Shown here: positions 54,582 to 61,734 of the stretch, piece by piece
How the letters are laid out: each line of letters starts with the position of its first letter
How positions within the stretch are numbered: the first letter of the stretch is position 1
Source of the DNA: CFX5 sp023384495
GTDB taxonomy: Bacteria; Chloroflexota; Anaerolineae; Caldilineales; Caldilineaceae
Assembly (NCBI GenBank): GCA_048499455.1
Contig: JASNZV010000006.1
Location: forward strand, 62,001 to 126,000
Reading direction: 5' to 3'
Length of the DNA: 64,000 nucleotides
Translations under genes and position numbers: made by a program
The notes under the pieces: generated by a model
The model's input: only the letters and a program-made list of their open reading frames with translations
What the model was told of the DNA's origin: nothing
Database searches by the model: none

Positions 54582-55499
54582 ATGTCTCGCCATCTTCTTG
54601 CCAGCCTCGGCCAGGCGGCGCTCGTAATGCTGGGCGTCTTTGTGCTCGTCTTTGTCATGGTGCGGCTCACCGGCGACCCGGCGCGCGCCATGTTGGCGCG
54701 CGAGGCCGGCCCCGAACAGGTAGAAGCGTTGCGCCGCCAACTGGGCTTTGACCGCCCGATCTTTGTGCAATTTGTCGATTCGCTGGGCAAAACGTTGCGG
54801 GGCGATTTTGGCAACTCGCTTCACTATCGGACGCCCGCCCTGCCACTTGTCTTGGAACGGCTGCCCGCCACGCTGGAACTGGCCTTTGTGGGTCTCATCT
54901 TTGCGCTGGTCATCGCCGTGCCGATTGGGCTCTGGGGGGGCGCCCGCCCCGGCTCGCCGGTAGACGTGGTGGGGCGCACCATCGGCCTGCTTGGGCAGAC
55001 GACCCCCGCCTACTGGCTGGGTCTGGTGATGATCATCGTCTTCGCCGTCCAGTTGCGCTGGTTTCCCACCTCGGGGCGGACGGGGCCAACGTCCGTCGTC
55101 ATGCCGGCGTTGGCATTGGCGCTGCCCACCATGGGCCGGCTGGTGCGGCTTACCCGCTCGGCGGTTATGGAGATCATGGGCGAGGATTATGTGCGGACTG
55201 CGCGGGCCAAGGGTCTCTCAAACCGGACGGTCTTCTATCGGCATGTGTTGCGCAACGCCGGTATCCCGTTGATCAGCGTCATCGGCATCCAGTTTGGCTA
55301 TATGCTGGGCGGCTCGGTGATCATCGAGAGCGTCTTTGCCTGGCCGGGGCTGGGGCGGCTGGCGGTGGACGCCATCTCCATTCGCGACTTCCCACTGGTG
55401 CAGGCCATCGCCATCTTCGCCAGCCTCGTCGTGGTCGTGCTCAACATGCTCACCGACATCGCCTATTCGTTTATCGACCCGCGGATTCGTTATGAATAA
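54582..55499 (+). CDS. Peptide ABC transporter permease (DppB type)
   Basis: 305 aa, six membrane spans, slightly shorter than usual. Starts MSRHLLASLGQAALVMLGVFVLVFVMVRLTGDP, has QLGFDRPIFVQFVDSL, the EAA loop YVRTARAKGLSNRTVFYRHVLRN and ends IAYSFIDPRIRYE, all DppB hallmarks. Overlaps the next gene by 8 bases (ATGAATAA), showing coupled translation. Confidence 0.93.
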   Translation: MSRHLLASLGQAALVMLGVFVLVFVMVRLTGDPARAMLAREAGPEQVEALRRQLGFDRPIFVQFVDSLGKTLRGDFGNSLHYRTPALPLVLERLPATLELAFVGLIFALVIAVPIGLWGGARPGSPVDVVGRTIGLLGQTTPAYWLGLVMIIVFAVQLRWFPTSGRTGPTSVVMPALALALPTMGRLVRLTRSAVMEIMGEDYVRTARAKGLSNRTVFYRHVLRNAGIPLISVIGIQFGYMLGGSVIIESVFAWPGLGRLAVDAISIRDFPLVQAIAIFASLVVVVLNMLTDIAYSFIDPRIRYE

Positions 55500-56430
55500 T
55501 CCATTCCTGCTCCTCTCTGTGTTGGCTCCAACGGGTGAAATGACGAATGGCGCAGCCGGGGGCAGGTCATGGTTGCGCGAGTTCGCCCGGCTGCTCGCCC
55601 GCGACCGGGGCGGTGTGATCGGGTTGACGCTCTTTCTGTTGGTCATCTTCAGCGCGCTCTTCGCCCCCTGGTTGGCCCCCCATGACCCACTCCGCCAGGA
55701 CCTGCGCGCCAGCCGCATGCCGCCAGCGTGGATGGAAGGGGGCGACTGGTCGCACCCGCTGGGCACCGACACGCTGGGCCGCGACCTCTTCAGCCGCATT
55801 CTCTATGGCAGCCGCGTCTCGTTGACGGTGGGCTTCTTTGGCGTGCTCATCGCCGGCGCGATTGGGCTGACGGTGGGCCTCTTCTCCGGCTATGTCGGCG
55901 GCCGTGTCGATGCCGCGATCATGACGGGGGTCAACATTGTGTTGGCGCTGCCCTATCTGCTCTTTGTGGTCTTTATCGCCGGCATCCTGGGGCGCAGCCT
56001 CTTCAACGTGATCCTCATCTTTGGCATTACCGATGCGCCGATCTTTGTGCGCGTCGTACGGGGCGAGGTCTTTCGCATCCGCAAGTCGGTCTATGTCGAG
56101 GCGGCGGAAAGCGTTGGCGTCAAGCAGGGGCGCATCCTCTACGAGCACATTCTGCCCAATCTGCTCGGCCCCTTTCTCACCGTCGCAACTTTCGAAATGT
56201 CGGCCATGATCCTTTATGAGGCGGGGCTGGGCTTTTTGGGGCTGAGCGTGCCGCCCGACGTGCCCAGTTGGGGCAACATGCTCGAAGCGGGCCGCCAACA
56301 CCTCCAGCGCTTCTGGTGGATCGCCACCTTCCCCGGGCTGGCCATCATGATCACCTCGCTGGGCATGAACCTGCTGGGCGACTGGCTGCGCGATGCGCTC
56401 GACCCCCGCCTGCGCCGGCTGCACAAGTAA
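55492..56430 (+). CDS. Peptide ABC transporter permease (DppC type)
   Basis: 312 aa. HPLGTDTLGRDLFSRILYGSRVSLTVG, EAA loop VEAAESVGVKQGRILYEHILPN and the end WLRDALDPRLRRL identify a DppC-type permease. ATG at 55492 lies inside the end of the dppB-type gene; an open frame extending upstream to 55336 is only the overlap with that gene. No ATPase genes follow, so it must use ATPases encoded elsewhere, possibly the pair at 30569-32814. Confidence 0.93.
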   Translation: MNNPFLLLSVLAPTGEMTNGAAGGRSWLREFARLLARDRGGVIGLTLFLLVIFSALFAPWLAPHDPLRQDLRASRMPPAWMEGGDWSHPLGTDTLGRDLFSRILYGSRVSLTVGFFGVLIAGAIGLTVGLFSGYVGGRVDAAIMTGVNIVLALPYLLFVVFIAGILGRSLFNVILIFGITDAPIFVRVVRGEVFRIRKSVYVEAAESVGVKQGRILYEHILPNLLGPFLTVATFEMSAMILYEAGLGFLGLSVPPDVPSWGNMLEAGRQHLQRFWWIATFPGLAIMITSLGMNLLGDWLRDALDPRLRRLHK

Positions 56431-56466
56431 TCATCATCTGGACTCTGGGATACGTTCTAGACCTTG

Positions 56467-57642
56467 ATGCACCGCCTCGCCACCCTCGACCGCGACCTGT
56501 TGCTGATCTTCGTGAGCGTTATGCTCTGGGGTTTCGGTCTGTTCCTCTACACCTATGTGCAGCCGCTCTATATCACGCAACTGGGCGCCACGCCCGAACA
56601 GGTCGGGCTGACGCTGGGTATCGGCAGCCTGCTCGTCGCCTTCTTTTATGCGCCGATTGGACTCTGGGCCGACCGACGGGGGCGAAAGTCGGTCATCCTC
56701 ACCGGCTGGACGTTGGGGACGCTGGCCGGCTTTGGCTTTGCCTTGGCGCCCGACTGGCGCTGGTTCGCGCCGGCCATGGCGGTCTATACCCTCTCCAACT
56801 TTGCTGTTTCGGTGCTCAACGGCTATATCATTGCCAAAGCGCCCACCGCCGAGCAGCGCGGGCTGATCTTTGCGCTGCTCTCCAGCGGGTCGGCAGTGGG
56901 CAGCATCCTCGCCCCGGCCATCGGCGGGTGGATCGGCGAGCGCTATGGCTTGCGCGCCGTCTATTTTGCCGCGGCGGGCATCTATACGCTCTCTACAATC
57001 GCCATCGCGCTCATCCGCCCGCAACCGGCGGACCCGCAGACGAGCACCGGCGACGCGCTCCGCCTGTTGCGCAGCGGGACGGTGCTCAAATATATCGGAT
57101 TGGTCTTTGCGCTCTTTTTTGCCGTCGATGTGGGGCAGATTCTGGCCCCTAAGTATCTGCAAGAGGTACGCGGGTTGAACCTGCACCAGATCGGCTGGCT
57201 GGGCACGGCGTCGGCGGTAGGGGTCATGGCGCTCTCATTGGGGCTGAGCCGGCTGCCGGGCGCCGGCCGTTGGGGCCTGTTGTGGAGCCAGGCGGCGGCC
57301 TGGGTGGGGGTGGCGCTCATGGCGGTGGCGCCGGGGATGGCCGTGTTGCTGGTTGCCTTCTTTATCAGCGGCAGCAACCGGCTCGTGCGCCCGCCGACGC
57401 TGGTGCGTTTTGCCCAACTGCTCACACCCACCACCATGAGCTTTGGCATGGGGCTGCAACAGACTGCATCACAGTTAGGACTTTCGCTCTCGCCCTTTGT
57501 GGCCGGGCTACTCTATGCCCGTAACCCCAGTTGGCCGTTTCTCGTTGGCCTCTTCGCCCTCACCGTGACCATCACCCTCACAGCGCGAATGTCGCCGCCG
57601 TCGCGTCATGCGCGAGAGTCGGTTTCAGAGCAGGTGTCATGA
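56467..57642 (+). CDS. Major facilitator superfamily transporter
   Basis: 391 aa with twelve hydrophobic segments. The N-terminal half has the MFS motif-A-like loop APIGLWADRRGRKSVILTGW (between spans 2 and 3), and LSSGSAVGSILAPAIGGWIGERYGLRAVYF resembles motif C of efflux proteins. It is probably a drug or metabolite exporter; substrate unknown. ATG at 56467 (a TTG precedes it by three bases). Follows the peptide permeases by 36 bases, so it may be co-transcribed. Confidence 0.9.
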   Translation: MHRLATLDRDLLLIFVSVMLWGFGLFLYTYVQPLYITQLGATPEQVGLTLGIGSLLVAFFYAPIGLWADRRGRKSVILTGWTLGTLAGFGFALAPDWRWFAPAMAVYTLSNFAVSVLNGYIIAKAPTAEQRGLIFALLSSGSAVGSILAPAIGGWIGERYGLRAVYFAAAGIYTLSTIAIALIRPQPADPQTSTGDALRLLRSGTVLKYIGLVFALFFAVDVGQILAPKYLQEVRGLNLHQIGWLGTASAVGVMALSLGLSRLPGAGRWGLLWSQAAAWVGVALMAVAPGMAVLLVAFFISGSNRLVRPPTLVRFAQLLTPTTMSFGMGLQQTASQLGLSLSPFVAGLLYARNPSWPFLVGLFALTVTITLTARMSPPSRHARESVSEQVS

Positions 57643-57670
57643 CCTGTGGTCACCCATACCAATGAAAATA

Positions 57671-57895
57671 GGCGCGTACAGCAGGAACACGGAGAGCGTC
57701 GAGGAGACACAGAGCACACCGAGGTTTTTCTCTGTATGCTCTGTGTAGTCTGTGCGCGCTGGTATGATGGGTGCACAGCGCCGAACTCTGTGCATCTGGT
57801 ATGATGGGTGCACAGCGCCGAACTCTGTGCATCTGGTATGATGGGTGCACAGCGCCGAACTCTGTGCATCTCTGTGTTACGCTGTTTGTCGTAGT
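57671..57895. repeat. CACAGAG-rich element with three tandem 37-bp units
   Basis: In the gap between the MFS and folKP genes, CACAGAG/CTCTGTG heptamers flank three exact head-to-tail 37-bp units (57759-57795, 57796-57832, 57833-57869). Each unit contains a TGCACAG/CTGTGCA hairpin. No spacers, so not CRISPR. Single units occur at 3057-3093 and 40592-40628. Confidence 0.93.
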
Positions 57896-57934
57896 TTTCA
57901 GCGTAACGCGATCACAGCCAAGCGCACCGCCACC

Positions 57935-59332
57935 TTATTTTGGCAGCGGTGCGGCCAGATGGTCACGCGGCTGGCGTACAATGGCGTCCGTCATGCGGGC
58001 GGCGCGCACCGCGCCGCGCACATCATGCACGCGGATGATGTCGGCGCCGCGGTCGATGGCCAACACGCAGGTTGCCAACGTGCCCTCAACGCGCTCTTCG
58101 GGCGGCAGCCCGCCCAAGACAGCCCCAATAAACCGCTTGCGCGATGGGCCAAAGAGTAGCGGATAGCCCCCTTCGCGCAGCCCATCGAGCCGGTCGATCA
58201 GCTCCAGTTGTTGCTCCAGCGTCTTGCCAAAACCCAGCCCCGGGTCGGCGATAAGCAGCCAGCGCGGCAGCCCCAACCCCTGCGCCAGCGCCATGCTCTG
58301 CGCCAATTCGTCGGCAATGTCACCAATAATGTCATCATACGCGCCCGGCGGCCCAAAAGGAAGCGACATCACCCGCGCGCGATAGGCCGCCTCCTCCGGC
58401 GCGGCCCGGTTGTGCATCACCACAAGGGGGACGCCAGCCTCTGCGGCCAGCCGTGCAAGCCCGCGGTCATACCGCAGACCCCACACATCGTTGATGAGAT
58501 GGGCGCCGGCGGCCAATGCAGCCTGCGCCACCTCACTGCGAAACGTATCCACCGAAATCGGCGCGTCCACTGCCTCGGCCAACGCGCGAACCACGGGGAT
58601 CACGCGCGCCATCTCCTCCTCTACCGGGATCAGGGCATGGCCGGGCCGGGTGGACATGCCGCCCACGTCGATGCAGTCGGCGCCATCGGCCACAAAGCCC
58701 TGCGCCTGCGCAACCGCATTCGCCACGATTTGCTCCGTTGGGTGCTGGTTGACCGCCAGGCCATCACCCGAAAACGAGTCGGGGGTTACGTTGACAATAC
58801 CCATGACATAGGTTTTGGCGCCCCACGTCCACAGATGCTGGCCCAGCGGCATCACGCGCGGCAACGGCGGCGCCTTGAGCGCCGAAAGCAGGTCGCGCAT
58901 GGTCAGCCCGATCAGTGGGTGGGTCAGGTTGGGGGCAATATCGCAGAGCGGCTCCAGCACAAAGTCTCGTTCGGGCAGGCGGGGGTGGGGCAACGTCAGG
59001 TCGGGCGTGTCGATCTGCACCCGATCATAAAAGAGAATATCGAGATCGATGATGCGTGGCCCATAGCGCAGCGACCGCACGCGGCCCATCGCCGCCATGG
59101 TCGCCTCCAGCGCGGCGAGTAAATCGGTCGGTGAGAGTTGGGTGGTCACCCGGCAGACGGCGTTGAGAAACTTGGGTTGGTCGGTGACATAGGCTGGCGG
59201 CGTTTCATAGAGAAACGAGGTGGCCTCGATGTTGGTGTAGGCGCGCAGCTCGCGCAGCGCAGTATGGAGATGGGCGGCCCGGTCACCCAGGTTGCTGCCC
59301 AGGGCCAGATAGACAATGTGTGGCTTGGTCAT
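57935..59332 (-). CDS. Bifunctional HPPK-DHPS (FolK-FolP fusion)
   Basis: 465 aa combining two consecutive folate-synthesis steps. Residues 1-about 165: 6-hydroxymethyl-7,8-dihydropterin pyrophosphokinase (LALGSNLGDR, RYGPRIIDLDILFYD, LPHPRLPERDFVLEPL). Residues about 190-465: dihydropteroate synthase (MGIVNVTPDSFSGDG, DVGGMSTRPGH in place of the usual GGESTRPG, INDVWGLRYD, DPGLGFGKT, GPSRKRFIG, IRVHDVRGAV). Order HPPK-DHPS differs from the usual separate genes. Sulfonamides would target the second domain. Glu-to-Met in the GGESTRPG motif is unusual and worth noting. Confidence 0.92.
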   Translation of the reverse strand: MTKPHIVYLALGSNLGDRAAHLHTALRELRAYTNIEATSFLYETPPAYVTDQPKFLNAVCRVTTQLSPTDLLAALEATMAAMGRVRSLRYGPRIIDLDILFYDRVQIDTPDLTLPHPRLPERDFVLEPLCDIAPNLTHPLIGLTMRDLLSALKAPPLPRVMPLGQHLWTWGAKTYVMGIVNVTPDSFSGDGLAVNQHPTEQIVANAVAQAQGFVADGADCIDVGGMSTRPGHALIPVEEEMARVIPVVRALAEAVDAPISVDTFRSEVAQAALAAGAHLINDVWGLRYDRGLARLAAEAGVPLVVMHNRAAPEEAAYRARVMSLPFGPPGAYDDIIGDIADELAQSMALAQGLGLPRWLLIADPGLGFGKTLEQQLELIDRLDGLREGGYPLLFGPSRKRFIGAVLGGLPPEERVEGTLATCVLAIDRGADIIRVHDVRGAVRAARMTDAIVRQPRDHLAAPLPK

Positions 59333-59343
59333 GGTTGATCGTG

Positions 59344-60567
59344 TTAGCAGCCAGGCAATGGGTTCTTTTCAAGCCAGATGAGGCTGGCGCCTACGGGCAC
59401 GTTGACCCTTTTTACGGAACGCAAGAAATCTTCGATGCCCAAGAGAAATGGGATCAGATATTCCGGCGTGCTGGCCTTGCCCATGTGCCCTATGCGCAAT
59501 ACCTTACCCGCCAGTTCGCCGCCCGCGCCCGACACAAAGTAGCCATGCTTCTGCAAGAGGAACTTGCGCAGATCTTCGTCGTTCTCCATCGTCGGGTGCT
59601 TGCAGACGGTAGTAATGGTGAACGATGCGTGGGCGTCATCCACCAGCATCTCGAAACCGATGTTGCGCAGGCCGTGACGGGTCGCCTGTTGCGCCCAGGC
59701 ATAGCGCGCCCAGTGCCCTTGCAACGTTTCGCGATGCAGAATGCGCTTGAGACTGGTGTTGAGCGCCGCGATCAAGCCTGTGGCCTGGGTGGTGGGTGAG
59801 GGCGCCGGCGGCAGTTCACCCGCCGGCCGCGCACTGCGCCATGACATGCGCGCCGTGCCGTCGCGGTAGGCCTTCCAGACCGACAGGTTGTGATACCAGC
59901 CCCGGTGCGACCGCTCCTTCTTCTCATCGATGAGCGCCCACGCCCGCGGGCTGACAGACATGATCCCCAGCCCCGGCGGCACCTCGAGCGCCTTGTTCGA
60001 CGAAGTGCAGACCAGGTCCAGATCCCAGGCGTCCACCGGCAGGTTGTAGCCGCCCATGCCCGAAATGGCGTCGACAAAGATGGGCAGATCTCGTTCGTGG
60101 GCGGCCTCGGCCAGCGCCTGCACCGGGTTGCGAACACCCGTGCCCGTCTCGTTGGCCACCACAGTGACGCCGGCGATATCGGGCTGCTGCCTGAGCAGAT
60201 CGCGTACATGGTTTACATCCACCGGCGTTCCCCACGTCGAAGTCACTTCGATGACTTCAAAACCATAATGGCGCATGATCTCGTTCTTGCGATTGGCAAA
60301 GGGGCCATTGCTCACCGCCGCGATCTTTTCGCCGGGGGCAAAGAGGCTGGCGACGCTCGTCTCCACTGCGCCCGACCCCGGCGAGGTCTGGATGGCGATG
60401 TCGTTGGTGGTCTGAAAGACCTTTTGCAGCATCTCGACCGTCTCCCAATAAAGGGGCGACCATTCGGCGCTGTAACTGGGCCATACCTGCTCGGCGAGTG
60501 TGTCGAGCGTTTCGTCAAAAATATCAACCGGGCCGGGGATCATCAACTTCATCTGTGGTTGGGCCAT
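59344..60567 (-). CDS. Class-V aminotransferase (alanine-glyoxylate aminotransferase-like)
   Basis: 407 aa PLP enzyme of the serine-pyruvate/alanine-glyoxylate aminotransferase type. MIPGPVDI near the N terminus, SPGSGAVETSVASLFAPGEKIAAVSNGPF, FVDAISGMGGYNLPVDAWDLDL and the Schiff-base lysine in TSSNKALEVPPGLG (about residue 198) are diagnostic. It probably moves an amino group to glyoxylate or similar; exact substrate (Ala, Ser, 2-aminoethylphosphonate or ureidoglycine) cannot be told. Overlaps the GNAT gene by 44 bases. Confidence 0.9.
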   Translation of the reverse strand: MAQPQMKLMIPGPVDIFDETLDTLAEQVWPSYSAEWSPLYWETVEMLQKVFQTTNDIAIQTSPGSGAVETSVASLFAPGEKIAAVSNGPFANRKNEIMRHYGFEVIEVTSTWGTPVDVNHVRDLLRQQPDIAGVTVVANETGTGVRNPVQALAEAAHERDLPIFVDAISGMGGYNLPVDAWDLDLVCTSSNKALEVPPGLGIMSVSPRAWALIDEKKERSHRGWYHNLSVWKAYRDGTARMSWRSARPAGELPPAPSPTTQATGLIAALNTSLKRILHRETLQGHWARYAWAQQATRHGLRNIGFEMLVDDAHASFTITTVCKHPTMENDEDLRKFLLQKHGYFVSGAGGELAGKVLRIGHMGKASTPEYLIPFLLGIEDFLRSVKRVNVPVGASLIWLEKNPLPGC

Positions 60568-61129
60568 GATTTCTCCATTCGTGCTCCAATATGCTCATGA
60601 TCAAATCATCGCGCCAGACGCCGTCGATCAATGCGCTGTCGCGTTCGATGCCCTCGCGCACAAAACCGCACTTTGCATTGCTGGCGATCGCCCGCTGGTT
60701 GACGGCCAATACCCGCAGATCGACCCGGTGCAACTGGAGTGTATCGAAGGCGTAGGCCAGCACCAGGCGAGTGGCTTCGGTTCCATAGCCATACCCCCAG
60801 CGGGCAGCGTCAAAGATGCCAATTGCATAGCGCGCCCGCCGATCGTGTTCGTTGAACGAGTGGAGCCGGGCGTTGCCGATGCAGCGGCCATCGACATCGA
60901 TGATCCAACTGTGCGGTGATTGCGCCACATCAGTATACCACCGTTGCACCTTTTCGGGCGTAAGCGGGGCGAGATTGTGGGTGTCACCGCCTACCAGGAA
61001 GACGAATTCCGGGTCGCGGCCCAAAGCCAGGCGATCCGCCTTGTCGCGCGAGATGGGCGGGCGCAGACGAACGCGCTCGCCTTGCAACGTTGGCCGCGCC
61101 ACGACAGGCGGATCGGCGTGGCTACTCAT
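60524..61129 (-). CDS. GNAT-family N-acetyltransferase
   Basis: 201 aa. RimJ/RimL-like GNAT fold: LQGERVRLRPPISRDKADRLALGRDPE, SWIIDVDGRCIGNARLHSFNEHDRRARYAIGIFDAARWGYGYGTEATRLVLAYAFDTLQLHRVDLRVLAVNQRAIASNAKCGFVREG, shown here by GYGYGTEA (acetyl-CoA loop) and NQRAIASNAKCGF. ATG at 61129 preferred; a longer frame from 61378 runs through the upstream lipoprotein gene. Ends inside the aminotransferase gene. Substrate unknown, possibly a protein N terminus or a small amine. Confidence 0.88.
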   Translation of the reverse strand: MSSHADPPVVARPTLQGERVRLRPPISRDKADRLALGRDPEFVFLVGGDTHNLAPLTPEKVQRWYTDVAQSPHSWIIDVDGRCIGNARLHSFNEHDRRARYAIGIFDAARWGYGYGTEATRLVLAYAFDTLQLHRVDLRVLAVNQRAIASNAKCGFVREGIERDSALIDGVWRDDLIMSILEHEWRNHGPTTDEVDDPRPG

Positions 61130-61622
61130 CTGCGGCCAGCTCGTCGGATTGTTCGTCCCACACCCAAAAGCCAGTCCCGGCCGGCGAAAAATCTGCCCAC
61201 GCCGCGCTGTTGCCCGGCGTCTCTGTATTTGCCATGACCCAATCCGCGCCAAAGGTGGCGGCGCAAATCGAGTCGCCGGCCTGCTGGCTGGGTAGTTGGC
61301 AAAAGGCGACCGGCGCTGTGAGCATAAATGGGGGCTCTTGTCGCACACCCGCGGCGTACTCGACCAGGGCGCGATCACCGGTGCAGAGCAACGGTAACTG
61401 AGGCGCTTCCGGGCAATCGGCGGCGGAAATGGACCTCTCGTCGACGGCTGGCGTCACCGGGATCGGCGCAATCTCTACCGCGACCACCGGTGGCGGCGGC
61501 CCTCCCGTGGGGCTGTACGCGACGCCAAGCCAGAGCGCCAGTGGCGCAACCAGCGGCGCAACCGGAGCTTTGCAGCCGGTCAACAGGATTGCGGCCAGGG
61601 TGCACATAACGATTCGAGTCAA
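61122..61622 (-). CDS. Small lipoprotein of unknown function
   Basis: 166 aa. Lipobox LLTGC (Cys17), then an Ala/Pro/Val-rich stalk to about 60 and a small domain with four Cys (CPEAPQLPLLC, FCQLPSQQAGDSIC) and FGADWVMANTETPG. I recognise no family. A TTG start at 61622 has the only good ribosome-binding site (GGGAGGAG); ATG at 61607 is possible. Overlaps the GNAT gene by 8 bases. Lies 112 bases from a penicillin-binding protein gene on the same strand. Confidence 0.6.
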   Translation of the reverse strand: MTRIVMCTLAAILLTGCKAPVAPLVAPLALWLGVAYSPTGGPPPPVVAVEIAPIPVTPAVDERSISAADCPEAPQLPLLCTGDRALVEYAAGVRQEPPFMLTAPVAFCQLPSQQAGDSICAATFGADWVMANTETPGNSAAWADFSPAGTGFWVWDEQSDELAADE

Positions 61623-61734
61623 GATTCACTCCTCCCATAGCAATGGCGAACGAGCAGGCGCAAGGGGTAAAGCGGGAACACATTCTTTCGGGGTCTCTGC
61701 GTATCCCTCTGCTCCAGCTTATACCCGTGTGCCG

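Noticed and set aside
57759..57869. CRISPR-like array of 37-bp repeats
   Set aside because: Units are directly adjacent with no spacers and no cas genes are near.
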